This document shows positions 28,358 to 36,334 of a stretch of DNA of 64,000 nucleotides, in pieces. The notes beneath the pieces are model-generated. The model was not told the DNA's origin. It ran no database searches and worked only from the letters and a program-made list of their open reading frames with translations. Every line of letters begins with the position of its first letter. The first letter of the stretch is position 1. Source of the stretch: Desulfotignum sp. GTDB lineage: Bacteria > Desulfobacterota > Desulfobacteria > Desulfobacterales > Desulfobacteraceae. Location: the NCBI GenBank assembly GCA_021737695.1, contig JAIPDL010000008.1, forward strand, positions 1 to 64,000, written 5' to 3'. The position numbers and the translations under genes are program-made.

Positions 28358-29788
28358 ATGACCATATCCATTGGAGGGCTGATGTCCGGCCTGGATACCA
28401 ACGGAATCATCGACCAGATGCTTGCGATACAGCAGAGGCCCATTGAACGCCTGCAAAGCAAAGGGTCGGAATACCAGATCCAGTTAAGCACCTATGGCAC
28501 TTTGAAAGGAATGGTTTCCAGTCTTCAGGGTGCGGTGTCTGCCATTGATACTGAAGGGGAGCTGGCGTCCTACACCGCGACTTCCGGAGATAAGGACCTT
28601 TTTACCGTGACGTCCGGAGATGATGCGGCAGTGGGGTCCTATGACGTGACCGTGCAGCAGCTGGCAAAAGTACATAAACTGACCAGCACCGCTTTTGCGG
28701 CCGATGAAGCTATCGGGGAAGGGACCATCCATCTCAAGGTGGGGGATGCCGAGGCGGTCGATATCGCTGTGTCTGCCACAGATACCTATGATGACGTGGC
28801 ATCGGCCATCAACGATGCGGATGCCGGGGTTAAGGCGGCGGTCGTGTTTGACGGAACCGATTATTATCTGACCCTGTCTGCGGAAGAAACCGGGGCCGAC
28901 AATGTCATCAATCTGACGGTGACCGAAGCGGGAACCTCGTCCGGCGATCCGGAGAACTCAGATACCACGGGACTCTCCCGACTGGTTTTCGATCATGGTG
29001 TCACCACGAACCTTAGCAATACCCAGAATCCGGCTGATGCCATTATCACTGTGGACGGGGTGTCCAATATCATGCGGAGCAGCAATGAGATCGATGATGT
29101 GATCAATGGGGTAACATTGACCCTGGTGTCGGCACCGGCATCCCCGGACAATGCCACCACCCTGACGGTGAGCAGAAACACCAGTGCGGCCAAGTCCAAG
29201 ATCAATGCGTTTGTGAAAGCGTACAACCAGGTGGCCACATTTATCACCGAAGCCCAGAAATACACCGAAGATACCGAAGTAGCCGGCATCCTGATGGGGG
29301 ATGCCACCACCAACGGTATCCGCAGTCAGCTGAAATCCATGGTGACCGGATTGGTATCCGGTGCCGGCACCTTTAACCGGTTGTCGGATATCGGCATCAC
29401 CCTTGGCAGTGACAATCAGTTGAAAGTGGACACAGATACTCTGGATGATGCGCTGGACAACCATTTCGAGGATGTGGCTCAGTTTTTTACCCAGTCGACT
29501 TCAGAAGCCCCGGGATTTGCTGTTAAAATGAATGAAACCCTGGATGCGATGCTTGACAGCACAACCGGGACGTTTGCATCCCGTGAGGACGGAATTAAGA
29601 ATTCCATTGACAGTATCAATGATCAGATTCAGCAGCAACAGTTGCGGACAGCCCTGTGGGAGGAACGGACCCGGGCCCAGTTCAATGCCATGGAAGCGCT
29701 GCTGGCCCAGTATCAGTCTGCAGGCGATTACCTGGGACAGTTCGTCACCGGCATGCAGAACCTGAACAGTTTTGTTTCCAATAGATAA
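28358..29788 (+). CDS. fliD: Flagellar filament cap protein FliD
   Basis: FliD caps the filament and guides flagellin folding. From the ATG at 28358 (GGGGAG upstream) it has 476 residues. The N-terminus (ISIGGLMSGLDTNGIIDQMLAIQQRPIERL) is the FliD_N signature. YDVTVQQLAKVHKLTSTAF follows, and the C-terminal FliD domain has KSKINAFVKAYNQVATFI and FNAMEALLAQYQSAGDYL. A longer frame from 28265 would start inside the promoter. Confidence 0.94.
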   Translation: MTISIGGLMSGLDTNGIIDQMLAIQQRPIERLQSKGSEYQIQLSTYGTLKGMVSSLQGAVSAIDTEGELASYTATSGDKDLFTVTSGDDAAVGSYDVTVQQLAKVHKLTSTAFAADEAIGEGTIHLKVGDAEAVDIAVSATDTYDDVASAINDADAGVKAAVVFDGTDYYLTLSAEETGADNVINLTVTEAGTSSGDPENSDTTGLSRLVFDHGVTTNLSNTQNPADAIITVDGVSNIMRSSNEIDDVINGVTLTLVSAPASPDNATTLTVSRNTSAAKSKINAFVKAYNQVATFITEAQKYTEDTEVAGILMGDATTNGIRSQLKSMVTGLVSGAGTFNRLSDIGITLGSDNQLKVDTDTLDDALDNHFEDVAQFFTQSTSEAPGFAVKMNETLDAMLDSTTGTFASREDGIKNSIDSINDQIQQQQLRTALWEERTRAQFNAMEALLAQYQSAGDYLGQFVTGMQNLNSFVSNR

Positions 29789-29830
29789 GCAATCGCCTGT
29801 CATGTTTTTGACGTATCCGGCATAATCCGA

Positions 29831-29851
29831 CACCGGGGCTGCCTGCTGCCT
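29831..29851. repeat. Copy 1 of ACCGGGG(C/T)GGCCTGCTGCC-type repeat
   Basis: This short GC-rich sequence, with variants, occurs five times in the accessory island, always beside an ATPase or Rpn gene. This copy lies upstream of ATPase gene 1 and is shortened (CACCGGGGCTGCCTGCTGCC). Confidence 0.65.
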
Positions 29852-29885
29852 CGGACGTCACTGCCTGATCCTTCCGGTTTTTCGC

Positions 29886-29914
29886 TTGACTGTCCCACCC
29901 GGGCCGGGTAGAAT
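29886..29914 (+). promoter_or_regulatory. Sigma-70-type promoter of ATPase-nuclease gene 1
   Basis: TTGACT, 17 bases, TAGAAT. The same boxes and an identical spacer with a CCCGGGCCGGG palindrome occur before ATPase gene 2, so selection or recent duplication has kept it. It lies 47 bases before the start codon. Confidence 0.75.
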
Positions 29915-29960
29915 TTATCGTGTGTATGACATTGTCAAAAACCCATCGAAAGTGTCAGAT

Positions 29961-31592
29961 ATGAGATTTTTCAATACCGCCGGGCCGGTGAACTGCGACG
30001 ACCATTACTGCCTGCCGCCCCTGGAGCGGTTTGATCTGGCAGAGATCGAGATGCTCCTGGCGCAGAAAAAGTATTTTGTGCTGCACGCCCCGCGGCAGAC
30101 GGGCAAGACCACGTCCATGCTGGCGCTGGTGGATCATTTAAACGTCGGCGGGCAGTACCGGGCCCTGTACTGCAATGTGGAGACGGCCCAGACGGCCCGG
30201 GAAGATGTGGCCAAGGGGATGCAGAACATCCTGGTGGAGCTGGGAGAGCGTGCGGCAAATGATCTGAAAGACGACTTTCTGTCTGAAAACGGATCAAAAA
30301 TATTGTTCGAATATGGTGAACATGCCGCACTGAAAATGGCTTTAACCCGGTTCTGCCAGTCAAGTGACCTGCCGGTGGTGCTGGTGCTCGATGAGATCGA
30401 TGCCCTGGTGGGAGATACCTTGATTTCCGTGTTGCGGCAGATCCGCTCGGGTTATCCCCAGCGTCCCGGTCAGTTTCCATCGTCCATTGTTTTGTGCGGT
30501 GTGCGGGATGTCAGGGATTACCGGATCCATTCGGGCAGCGGCCAAGAGATCATCACCGGCGGCAGCGCATTCAACATCAAGGCAAAATCCCTGCGCATGG
30601 GAGATTTCGTAAAACAAGAAGTGGGCCTGCTCCTGCAGCAGCACACCGTTGGGACCGGGCAGGCGTTCACCCCGGATGCCGTCGCCTGCATCTGGCATCT
30701 GAGCCAGGGGCAGCCCTGGCTGGTCAACGCCCTGGCCTATGAGGTCTGTTTTGAGATGAAGGTCGGGCAAGACCGGACCCGGCCCATTGACAAGGAGATG
30801 GTGGATCAGGCAAAGGAAAACCTGATCCTCCGGCGGGAGACCCACCTGGACCAGCTGGCGGACAAGCTTCAGGAGGAGCGGGTCCATATAGTAATTGCAG
30901 GACTTTTGGGAGGTCAGGCATCGGTGGCAGGCAATCTGCCTGAAGATGATATCCAGTATGTGACTGATCTGGGGTTGATCCGCAGCAAACCCCAGATTGC
31001 CATTGCCAACCCTATTTACCGGGAAATCATTCCCCGGATGTTGACATACAGCACCCAGGTCTCCCTGAACCACCAGACCGCGTGGTACATCACCCCGGAC
31101 CACCGGCTGGACATGGACAAGCTCATGGCGGCATTTCAGGAATTTTTCCAGGAGCATTCAGCGCACTGGCTGGAGCGGTTCCAGTACAAGGAAGCCGGAC
31201 CCCAGCTGCTGCTCCAGGCGTTTCTCCAGCGGATCATCAATTCCGGTGGGCGCATCGAGCGGGAATATGGCCTGGGAAGGCAGCGGGTGGATCTGCTGGT
31301 GATGTGGCCCCTGGAGACGGAAGAAGCAGTGACAAAAGCGGGACGGCCGGCATGGACCCGGTGGCAGGGGCCGGTGCAGAAAGTGGTGGTGGAACTGAAA
31401 GTACTGCATAAAAGCCTGGAAAACACCATTGCCAAGGGCCTGGACCAGACCCGCACCTACATGGACTCCTGCGGCACCACAGACGGCCACCTGGTGATTT
31501 TTAACCGGGATCCCGATGTCCCCTGGGAACACAAGATCTTTCATCGCACTGACACCTGCCGGGGAATTCCCATCCAGATCTGGGGGATGTAG
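29961..31592 (+). CDS. AAA-type ATPase with C-terminal PD-(D/E)XK domain, copy 1
   Basis: The N-terminal ATPase has Walker A HAPRQTGKTTSML near residues 35-47 and Walker B PVVLVLDEIDAL near residue 140, as in AAA_35-type proteins. The C-terminal part has REYGLGRQRVDLLVMWP and, after about 25 residues, KVVVELKVLHK, which fits the D and E-x-K of PD-(D/E)XK nucleases. It has 543 residues, the same as copy 2 (34703-36334), and most of the two sequences are identical. The start MRFFNTAGPVN is shared by both, which fixes it. An Rpn-type gene follows on the opposite strand. Function is unknown; a role in DNA handling, defence or mobility is inferred. Confidence 0.8.
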   Translation: MRFFNTAGPVNCDDHYCLPPLERFDLAEIEMLLAQKKYFVLHAPRQTGKTTSMLALVDHLNVGGQYRALYCNVETAQTAREDVAKGMQNILVELGERAANDLKDDFLSENGSKILFEYGEHAALKMALTRFCQSSDLPVVLVLDEIDALVGDTLISVLRQIRSGYPQRPGQFPSSIVLCGVRDVRDYRIHSGSGQEIITGGSAFNIKAKSLRMGDFVKQEVGLLLQQHTVGTGQAFTPDAVACIWHLSQGQPWLVNALAYEVCFEMKVGQDRTRPIDKEMVDQAKENLILRRETHLDQLADKLQEERVHIVIAGLLGGQASVAGNLPEDDIQYVTDLGLIRSKPQIAIANPIYREIIPRMLTYSTQVSLNHQTAWYITPDHRLDMDKLMAAFQEFFQEHSAHWLERFQYKEAGPQLLLQAFLQRIINSGGRIEREYGLGRQRVDLLVMWPLETEEAVTKAGRPAWTRWQGPVQKVVVELKVLHKSLENTIAKGLDQTRTYMDSCGTTDGHLVIFNRDPDVPWEHKIFHRTDTCRGIPIQIWGM

Positions 31593-31624
31593 AAGGCCGG
31601 ACCGGTCATCTCCTGCACAGCGGA

Positions 31625-31653
31625 GCCCCCACCGGGGGCGGCCTGCTGCCTGG
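31625..31653. repeat. Copy 2 of palindromic repeat
   Basis: GCCCCC-ACC-GGGGGC forms a short hairpin, followed by GGCCTGCTGCC. It lies between the stops of ATPase gene 1 and the Rpn-like pseudogene. Confidence 0.65.
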
Positions 31654-31659
31654 CGGGTT

Positions 31660-32426
31660 TTATGCCGGGTCTTCGGCCGTCAGTTCTTCCAGGGTTTTTC
31701 TGAAATCGTCGATGTCTTTGCTTTGGAAGGTTGACCTGAGCAGTCGTTTCAGCATTACTTTATTGTTCAGCGCCTGTATCTGCTGCTTGATATCTGCCGG
31801 GGTGTCACTGCTGAACCTGGCATCCAGAGCTTCCAGTAACATTTCTCTGGCATTGTAAAGCATACCTTTGTCCATGCCTTCACTCCTTCCTTCAAGCCTC
31901 CCTTTCTCTATTCCTATTCTCTCGGCACTTGTTACATATGGCATTTTCTTTTCCTCCTCGTAGGCAATCAAATTTTGCGTAAACTGTTTGGTTAAATCAT
32001 GGGACAGCATCATCAGCCAGTCCACAAGGCGATACAGGCTCAGGATGTCTGTTGCGGAAAAGCCTTTTTCATAGAGCGCCCTGGTAATGGTCCATTTCCA
32101 GGTGTATCTTTCCAGTGGATTGTCTTTGGTTGCCTTTGTCTTTAAATGGGCCGCAGTAATGATGGCGAATGGGTTTGTGTGATCCAGCAGGTCATCGATT
32201 TTGTCAGCGTAGTCTATGAGCTTTACCCTTCTGCATGCCGTCTGCCGATTTCGGCATCCCGCACCACCTGCTGCAATTCTTTGTCAAGAAATTGATACCC
32301 TCTTTTCCAGGCGATTTCACGAGCGATGTCAGGAAAAAAGAACTGCATCAGTTCCTTGAAATACAGCTCCATCCCTTCTTTCCAGGGGCTGTCATAGTCA
32401 TCGGTATGATTTTTTTTCGTATCCAT
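31660..32426 (-). pseudogene. Rpn-family PD-(D/E)XK nuclease/transposase, internally deleted
   Basis: The sequence is a damaged copy of the intact gene at 33512-34483. The N-terminal 67 residues (MDTKKNHTDDYDSPWKEG to EIGRRHA) are present. Then about 240 bases are missing, and the sequence resumes at KLIDYADKIDDLL in another frame near 32223. The rest runs to the same C-terminus (FRKTLEELTAEDPA). The deleted part includes the nuclease core (HVMIHIEVQ). Copy 1 also has about 12 extra residues (GRLEGRSEGMDKG) near the C-terminus. It is convergent with ATPase gene 1. Confidence 0.8.
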
Positions 32427-32432
32427 ACGGCT

Positions 32433-32461
32433 ATTTTAATCAGATTGTCGGGATAAAGCAA
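32433..32461 (-). promoter_or_regulatory. Promoter of Rpn-like pseudogene, conserved with the intact copy
   Basis: On the minus strand TTGCTT, 17 bases, TAAAAT ends only six bases before the ATG. The intact copy has the same arrangement, so the transcript would be leaderless or nearly so. Confidence 0.6.
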
Positions 32462-32480
32462 GATTCAAAACGGGTTATGC

Positions 32481-32503
32481 CCGGGGGCGGCCTGCTGCCT
32501 GGC
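32481..32503. repeat. Copy 3 of GC-rich repeat
   Basis: CCGGGGGCGGCCTGCTGCCTGGC, next to the Rpn remnant at 32509-32601, in the same relative place as at the two longer Rpn copies. Confidence 0.6.
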
Positions 32504-32508
32504 AGGTT

Positions 32509-32601
32509 TTATGCCGGATCTTCGGCCGTCAGTTCTTCCAAAGCTTTTTTGAAGTCGTCGATGTCTTTGCTCTGGAAGGTAAATCTCACAGCCCCATTGC
32601 C
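32509..32601 (-). pseudogene. Remnant of a third Rpn-family gene
   Basis: Read on the minus strand, the end matches the C-terminus of the intact Rpn gene (FKKALEELTAEDPA and SKDIDDF). About 75 bases in, it jumps to the sequence that encodes CEIHF in the middle of the intact gene (TCTCACAGCCCCATTG on the plus strand). Everything between, and the N-terminal part, is lost. Confidence 0.7.
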
Positions 32602-32632
32602 CTGAACCACGGGCTTCAGAATGGTTGTTGTT

Positions 32633-32944
32633 CTATATTTCATAGGCGTCGTCATAAGGGCCGAGTAAAACGAATTTCAGCGTATCGTCCGATGTATCTC
32701 GACAATCTGAACAGGCGACTATGGCATTGTCTCCTTTTTTTCGGCACACGGCACAATACAGATAAATGATGATAAAATTACGTTTCACCGGACATGAATA
32801 AAACCCCTGCCAGTTTCTCTTCAACGGTTCACCCATGGCAATGGGGTTTTCAATGATCATGTGCACTTTCTTCTGGACCCGTTTTTTTATTGACGCATGC
32901 TTTTTAACGGATTTCAGAAACGCGGTTTCAAATTTTGTTTCCAT
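32633..32944 (-). CDS. RelE/YafQ-like toxin of a type II toxin-antitoxin pair
   Basis: This basic protein of 103 residues (METKFETAFLKSVKKHASIKK, then FYSCPVKRNFIIIYLYC and FVLLGPYDDAYEI) has the size, charge and strand pattern of the RelE/ParE superfamily. The residues CRKKGDNAIVACSDC carry four Cys and may bind a metal, which is unusual for RelE. The ATG overlaps the antitoxin stop (TGATG), typical of a coupled pair. Toxicity and mRNA cleavage are inferred from the family and setting. Confidence 0.72.
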   Translation of the reverse strand: METKFETAFLKSVKKHASIKKRVQKKVHMIIENPIAMGEPLKRNWQGFYSCPVKRNFIIIYLYCAVCRKKGDNAIVACSDCRDTSDDTLKFVLLGPYDDAYEI

Positions 32945-33201
32945 CACTCGCCAAAAACCGCATCGTATGAATGCCATTGTGCCGAACCTGTGCGTAGTCT
33001 GGCTTGAGCTTCTTCCATAGCCTGTTGAAACGCTGGATGAGCGAATATTGTTTCGACGTAATCACCATCGACGCGCCGTTTCAGGGCCAATAGGTATTGC
33101 GTGACCATATCGGCAACCGTTGTGCGGTTTTCAGTTGCAAAGATTTTGGCGAACTCGGCAAGATCCTTATCAAGACTGACATTGATTCGTGTTTTAGACA
33201 T
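32944..33201 (-). CDS. Ribbon-helix-helix antitoxin
   Basis: The 85-residue protein begins MSKTRINVSLDKDLAEFAKIFA, then NRTTVADMVTQYL, which is the RHH DNA-binding pattern of a plasmid-stability antitoxin. AGGGA lies seven bases before the ATG at 33201. It would bind its own promoter and neutralise the downstream toxin. Confidence 0.75.
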   Translation of the reverse strand: MSKTRINVSLDKDLAEFAKIFATENRTTVADMVTQYLLALKRRVDGDYVETIFAHPAFQQAMEEAQARLRTGSAQWHSYDAVFGE

Positions 33202-33300
33202 AATATTTCCCTTTTTAGTTGATTTGTTCCTATTGTGCACACGAAAAAAACTGGTGTCAAGTGACACTGGTTTTGGAGTCACCTATCAATCTGAAAAACA

Positions 33301-33380
33301 GCTATCTATCAGAACACGGGTTTAAAATATTACACGAATATGGTGAACATGATGCAATTCCGGGGGCAGGATCGAACTGA
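33301..33380 (+). pseudogene. Remnant of a third ATPase-nuclease gene
   Basis: YLSEHGFKILHEYGEHDA matches the region after the Walker A of the ATPases (DFLSENGSKILFEYGEHAA in copy 1). It is then joined directly to IPGAGSN, whose bases (AATTCCGGGGGCAGGATCGA) match the segment that encodes NSGGRIER near the nuclease domain of copy 2, read in a different frame. About 900 bases are missing. It shows that a third ATPase gene once stood next to the Rpn genes. Confidence 0.7.
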
Positions 33381-33485
33381 ATGCAAAAAAATCATGACCA
33401 CCCCTGTTGCCGGTTTGCGGTGACAGGGTTTTTTTCAGGAGACCCACAGACACCGCCCGGCACGGGCCGCTGAGGGCAGGGGGAA

Positions 33486-33506
33486 CGGGGCGGCCTGCTG
33501 CCTGGC
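33486..33506. repeat. Copy 4 of GC-rich repeat
   Basis: ACGGGGCGGCCTGCTGCCTGG directly follows the stop of the intact Rpn gene on its strand. Confidence 0.6.
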
Positions 33507-33511
33507 GGGTT

Positions 33512-34483
33512 TTATGCCGGATCTTCGGCCGTCAGTTCTTCCAGGGTTTTTCTGAAGTCGTCGATGTCTTTGCTTTGGATGGTGGATCTGAGCAATTTTC
33601 TTAGCATTACCCGGTTGTTCAGATCCTTTATCAGTTTGTGAATGTCTGCCGGCACGTTGCTGCTGAATTTTGTATCCAGCGCCTCTAATACCATCTCTCT
33701 GGCTTCGTTGAGCTGACCTTTGTCCATTCCGATTCTTTCGGCACTTGTCACATATGGCATTTTCTTTTCCTCCTCATAGGCAATCAAATTTTTTGTAAAC
33801 TGTTTTGTTAAATCATGGGGCAGCATCATCAGCCAGTCCACAAGGCGATACAGGCTCAGGATGTCTGTTGCGGAAAAGCCTTTTTCATAGAGCGCCCTGG
33901 TAATGGTCCATTTCCAGGTGTATCTTTCCTGTGGGTTGTCTTTGGTTGCCTTTGTCTTTAAATGGGCCGCAGTGATGATGGCGAATGGGTTTGTGTGATC
34001 CAGCAGGTCATCGATTTTGTCAGCGTAGTCTATGAGTTTTACCATGGGGAATTTAAAGTGGATCTCACAGCCCCATTGCTCCGAGGTATATCCATTCGGT
34101 CTCCAGGAACTGATTTCATCCGCCAGAATGGCTAGGCTGGTGACCGGCCGCTCACTTTTGTCAAAGATGCGGTAATTGTAAATGTACATCCGTCTAAGAA
34201 AGTCCGGGTCTTTGTCACTCTGAACCTCGATGTGGATCATGACATGGAACGGTTCATCCTCAAGGGACCACACCTTGACAAGCTTGTCGGCATGCTTTCT
34301 CCCGATCTCGGCATCCCGCACCACCTGCTGCAATTCTTTATCAAGAAATTCATATCCTCTTTTCCATGCGATTTCACGGGCGATGTCAGGAAAAAAGAAC
34401 TGCATCAGTTCCTTGAAATACAGCTCCATCCCTTCTTTCCAGGGGCTGTCATAGTCATCGTTATGATTTTCTGTCGTATCCAT
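33512..34483 (-). CDS. Rpn-family recombination-promoting nuclease/putative transposase
   Basis: The protein has 323 residues and belongs to the Rpn/PD-(D/E)XK nuclease family transposases. The N-terminus (YDSPWKEGMELYFKELMQFFFPDIAREIAWKRGY) and core (KLVKVWSLEDEPFHVMIHIEVQSDKDPDFLRRMYIYNYRI) show E-x-Q in place of E-x-K, which is usual for this family. The C-terminal half (MPYVTSAERIG, then the helical ending) is typical. A promoter lies immediately upstream and leaves almost no leader. Family members cut DNA and promote RecA-independent recombination, and here the gene may explain the rearrangements around it. Confidence 0.82.
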   Translation of the reverse strand: MDTTENHNDDYDSPWKEGMELYFKELMQFFFPDIAREIAWKRGYEFLDKELQQVVRDAEIGRKHADKLVKVWSLEDEPFHVMIHIEVQSDKDPDFLRRMYIYNYRIFDKSERPVTSLAILADEISSWRPNGYTSEQWGCEIHFKFPMVKLIDYADKIDDLLDHTNPFAIITAAHLKTKATKDNPQERYTWKWTITRALYEKGFSATDILSLYRLVDWLMMLPHDLTKQFTKNLIAYEEEKKMPYVTSAERIGMDKGQLNEAREMVLEALDTKFSSNVPADIHKLIKDLNNRVMLRKLLRSTIQSKDIDDFRKTLEELTAEDPA

Positions 34484-34489
34484 ACGGCT

Positions 34490-34518
34490 ATTTTAATCAG
34501 ATTATCGGGATAAAGCAA
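34490..34518 (-). promoter_or_regulatory. Promoter of the intact Rpn gene, near-leaderless
   Basis: On the minus strand TTGCTT, 17 bases, TAAAAT, then only six bases to the ATG at 34483. No ribosome binding site is present upstream, so initiation on a leaderless transcript is likely. Confidence 0.62.
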
Positions 34519-34556
34519 GATTCAAAAAACTGACCGTGTCTGGGATACTTTTACCC

Positions 34557-34593
34557 GGCAGCAAGGCACCCCCACCGGGGGTGGCCTGCTGCC
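34557..34593. repeat. Copy 5, full palindrome of the GC-rich repeat
   Basis: GGCAGCAAGGCACCCCC, a three-base loop ACC, and GGGGGTGGCCTGCTGCC form a near-perfect 17-bp hairpin. The central stem differs from copy 2 by paired changes. It lies upstream of ATPase gene 2. It resembles a REP-type element. Confidence 0.75.
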
Positions 34594-34627
34594 TCGAACG
34601 CCATTGCATGCTCTCCCCGGTTTTGCC

Positions 34628-34656
34628 TTGACTGTCCCACCCGGGCCGGGTAGAAT
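34628..34656 (+). promoter_or_regulatory. Sigma-70-type promoter of ATPase-nuclease gene 2
   Basis: TTGACT, 17 bases, TAGAAT, identical in boxes and spacer to the site before copy 1. It is 47 bases from the start codon. Confidence 0.75.
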
Positions 34657-34702
34657 TTTATCATGACTGCGGCGACCATTTTTATGGGGGTGACATACTG
34701 AT

Positions 34703-36334
34703 ATGAGATTTTTCAACACAGCCGGGCCGGTGAATCAAGCCAAGCATTATACCGTTCCACCATTGGAGCGGTTTGATCTTTCTGAAATTGAAACGCTGAT
34801 TGCCCAGGAAAAGTATTTTGTACTGCACGCCCCGCGGCAGACGGGTAAGACCTCATCTATGCTGGCGCTGGTGGATCACTTGAATGCGAATAAAAATTAC
34901 CGGGCCCTTTACTGCAATGTGGAGACGGCCCAGACGGCCAGAGAAGATGTGGCCAAGGGGATAAAAAGTATTCTGGTGACGTTGGGTAACCGGGCGGCCA
35001 ATGATCTGGATGATGATTATTTGTCCCAGAATTGGAAAGATATTCTGGCCGAATGTGGCGAGCATGATGCCCTGACCGTTTCATTGACCCGGTTCAGCCA
35101 GGCAAATGACCTGCCGTTGGTGCTGGTAATCGATGAGGTCGATGCCCTGGTGGGGGACACCTTGATTTCCGTGCTGCGGCAGATCCGCTCGGGTTATCCC
35201 CAGCGTCCCGGTCAGTTTCCATCGTCCATTGTGCTTTGCGGGGTGAGGGATGTCCGGGATTACCGGATACATTCAGGCAGCGGCAAAGAGATCATCACCG
35301 GCGGCAGCGCGTTCAATATCAAGGCAAAATCCTTGCGCATGGGGGATTTTGTAAAAACAGAGGTGGGCCTTCTCCTGGCCCGGCACACCCATGAAACCGG
35401 TCAGAAATTTACCCCGGATGCCGTTGCCTGTATCTGGCACTTAAGCCAGGGGCAGCCCTGGCTGGTCAATGCCCTGGCCTATGAGGTCTGTTTTGAGATG
35501 AAGGACGGGCGGGACCGGACCCGGTCCATTGACAAGGAGATGGTGGAACAGGCAAAGGAAAACCTGATCTTCCGGCGGGAGACCCACCTGGACCAGCTGG
35601 CGGACAAGCTCCGGGAGAGCCGTGTCCACGGCGTTATTGAAGGGGTTTTGAGCGGCCGGGCCGAAGTGGCAGGCAACCTGCCTGAAGACGATATCCAGTA
35701 TGTGACCGACCTGGGGTTGATCCGTCGCAAACCCCAGGTGGCCATTGCCAATCCCATTTATCGGGAAATCATTCCCCGGATGCTCACCGCTTCCACCCAG
35801 GATACCCTGAGCCACCAGGCCGCGTGGTATATCACCCCGGACCACCGGCTGGACATGGACAAACTCATGACGGCATTCCAGGAATTTTTCCAGGAACATT
35901 CAGCGCACTGGCTGGAGCGGTTCCAGTACAAGGAAGCCGGCCCCCAGCTCCTGCTCCAGGCCTTTCTCCAAAGGATCATCAATTCCGGGGGCAGGATCGA
36001 ACGGGAATACGGCTTGGGAAGGCAGCGGGTGGATTTGCTGGTGATGTGGCCCCTGGAGCCGGAGGAAGCGGCCTTGCAGGCGGGCCGGCCTGCCTGGACA
36101 AGATGGCAGGGGCCGGTGCAAAAGGTGGTGGTGGAACTCAAGGTGCTGCACAAAGGGTTGGAACATACCATTGCCAAAGGCCTGGACCAGACCCGCGCCT
36201 ACATGGATTCCTGCGGCACCACAGACGGCCACCTCGTGATCTTCAACCGGGACCCGGATGTCCCCTGGGAAGAAAAGATCTTTCATCGCACCGACACCTG
36301 CCGGGGAATTCCTATCCGGATCTGGGGGATGTAG
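34703..36334 (+). CDS. AAA-type ATPase with C-terminal PD-(D/E)XK domain, copy 2
   Basis: The domain layout and length (543 residues) equal those of the copy at 29961. Walker A is HAPRQTGKTSSML, Walker B LPLVLVIDEVDAL, and the nuclease-like core has RQRVDLLVMWP and KVVVELKVLHK. Differences between the two copies cluster between residues about 75 and 125 (NAND-type region, NWKDILAECGEHDA here) and in a few surface positions, while the nuclease part is almost unchanged. This pattern suggests old duplication with possible diversification of the region after Walker A. The gene ends 11 bases before the stop of the convergent DUF5610-like gene. Confidence 0.8.
   Translation: MRFFNTAGPVNQAKHYTVPPLERFDLSEIETLIAQEKYFVLHAPRQTGKTSSMLALVDHLNANKNYRALYCNVETAQTAREDVAKGIKSILVTLGNRAANDLDDDYLSQNWKDILAECGEHDALTVSLTRFSQANDLPLVLVIDEVDALVGDTLISVLRQIRSGYPQRPGQFPSSIVLCGVRDVRDYRIHSGSGKEIITGGSAFNIKAKSLRMGDFVKTEVGLLLARHTHETGQKFTPDAVACIWHLSQGQPWLVNALAYEVCFEMKDGRDRTRSIDKEMVEQAKENLIFRRETHLDQLADKLRESRVHGVIEGVLSGRAEVAGNLPEDDIQYVTDLGLIRRKPQVAIANPIYREIIPRMLTASTQDTLSHQAAWYITPDHRLDMDKLMTAFQEFFQEHSAHWLERFQYKEAGPQLLLQAFLQRIINSGGRIEREYGLGRQRVDLLVMWPLEPEEAALQAGRPAWTRWQGPVQKVVVELKVLHKGLEHTIAKGLDQTRAYMDSCGTTDGHLVIFNRDPDVPWEEKIFHRTDTCRGIPIRIWGM

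Larger units (their letters stand above)
33202..33511. other. Intergenic region with an ATPase-gene remnant
   Basis: The region upstream of the antitoxin gene probably holds its promoter. It also holds the ATPase remnant (33301-33380) and a copy of the GC-rich repeat (33486-33506), both listed. The rest shows no recognisable feature. Confidence 0.6.
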
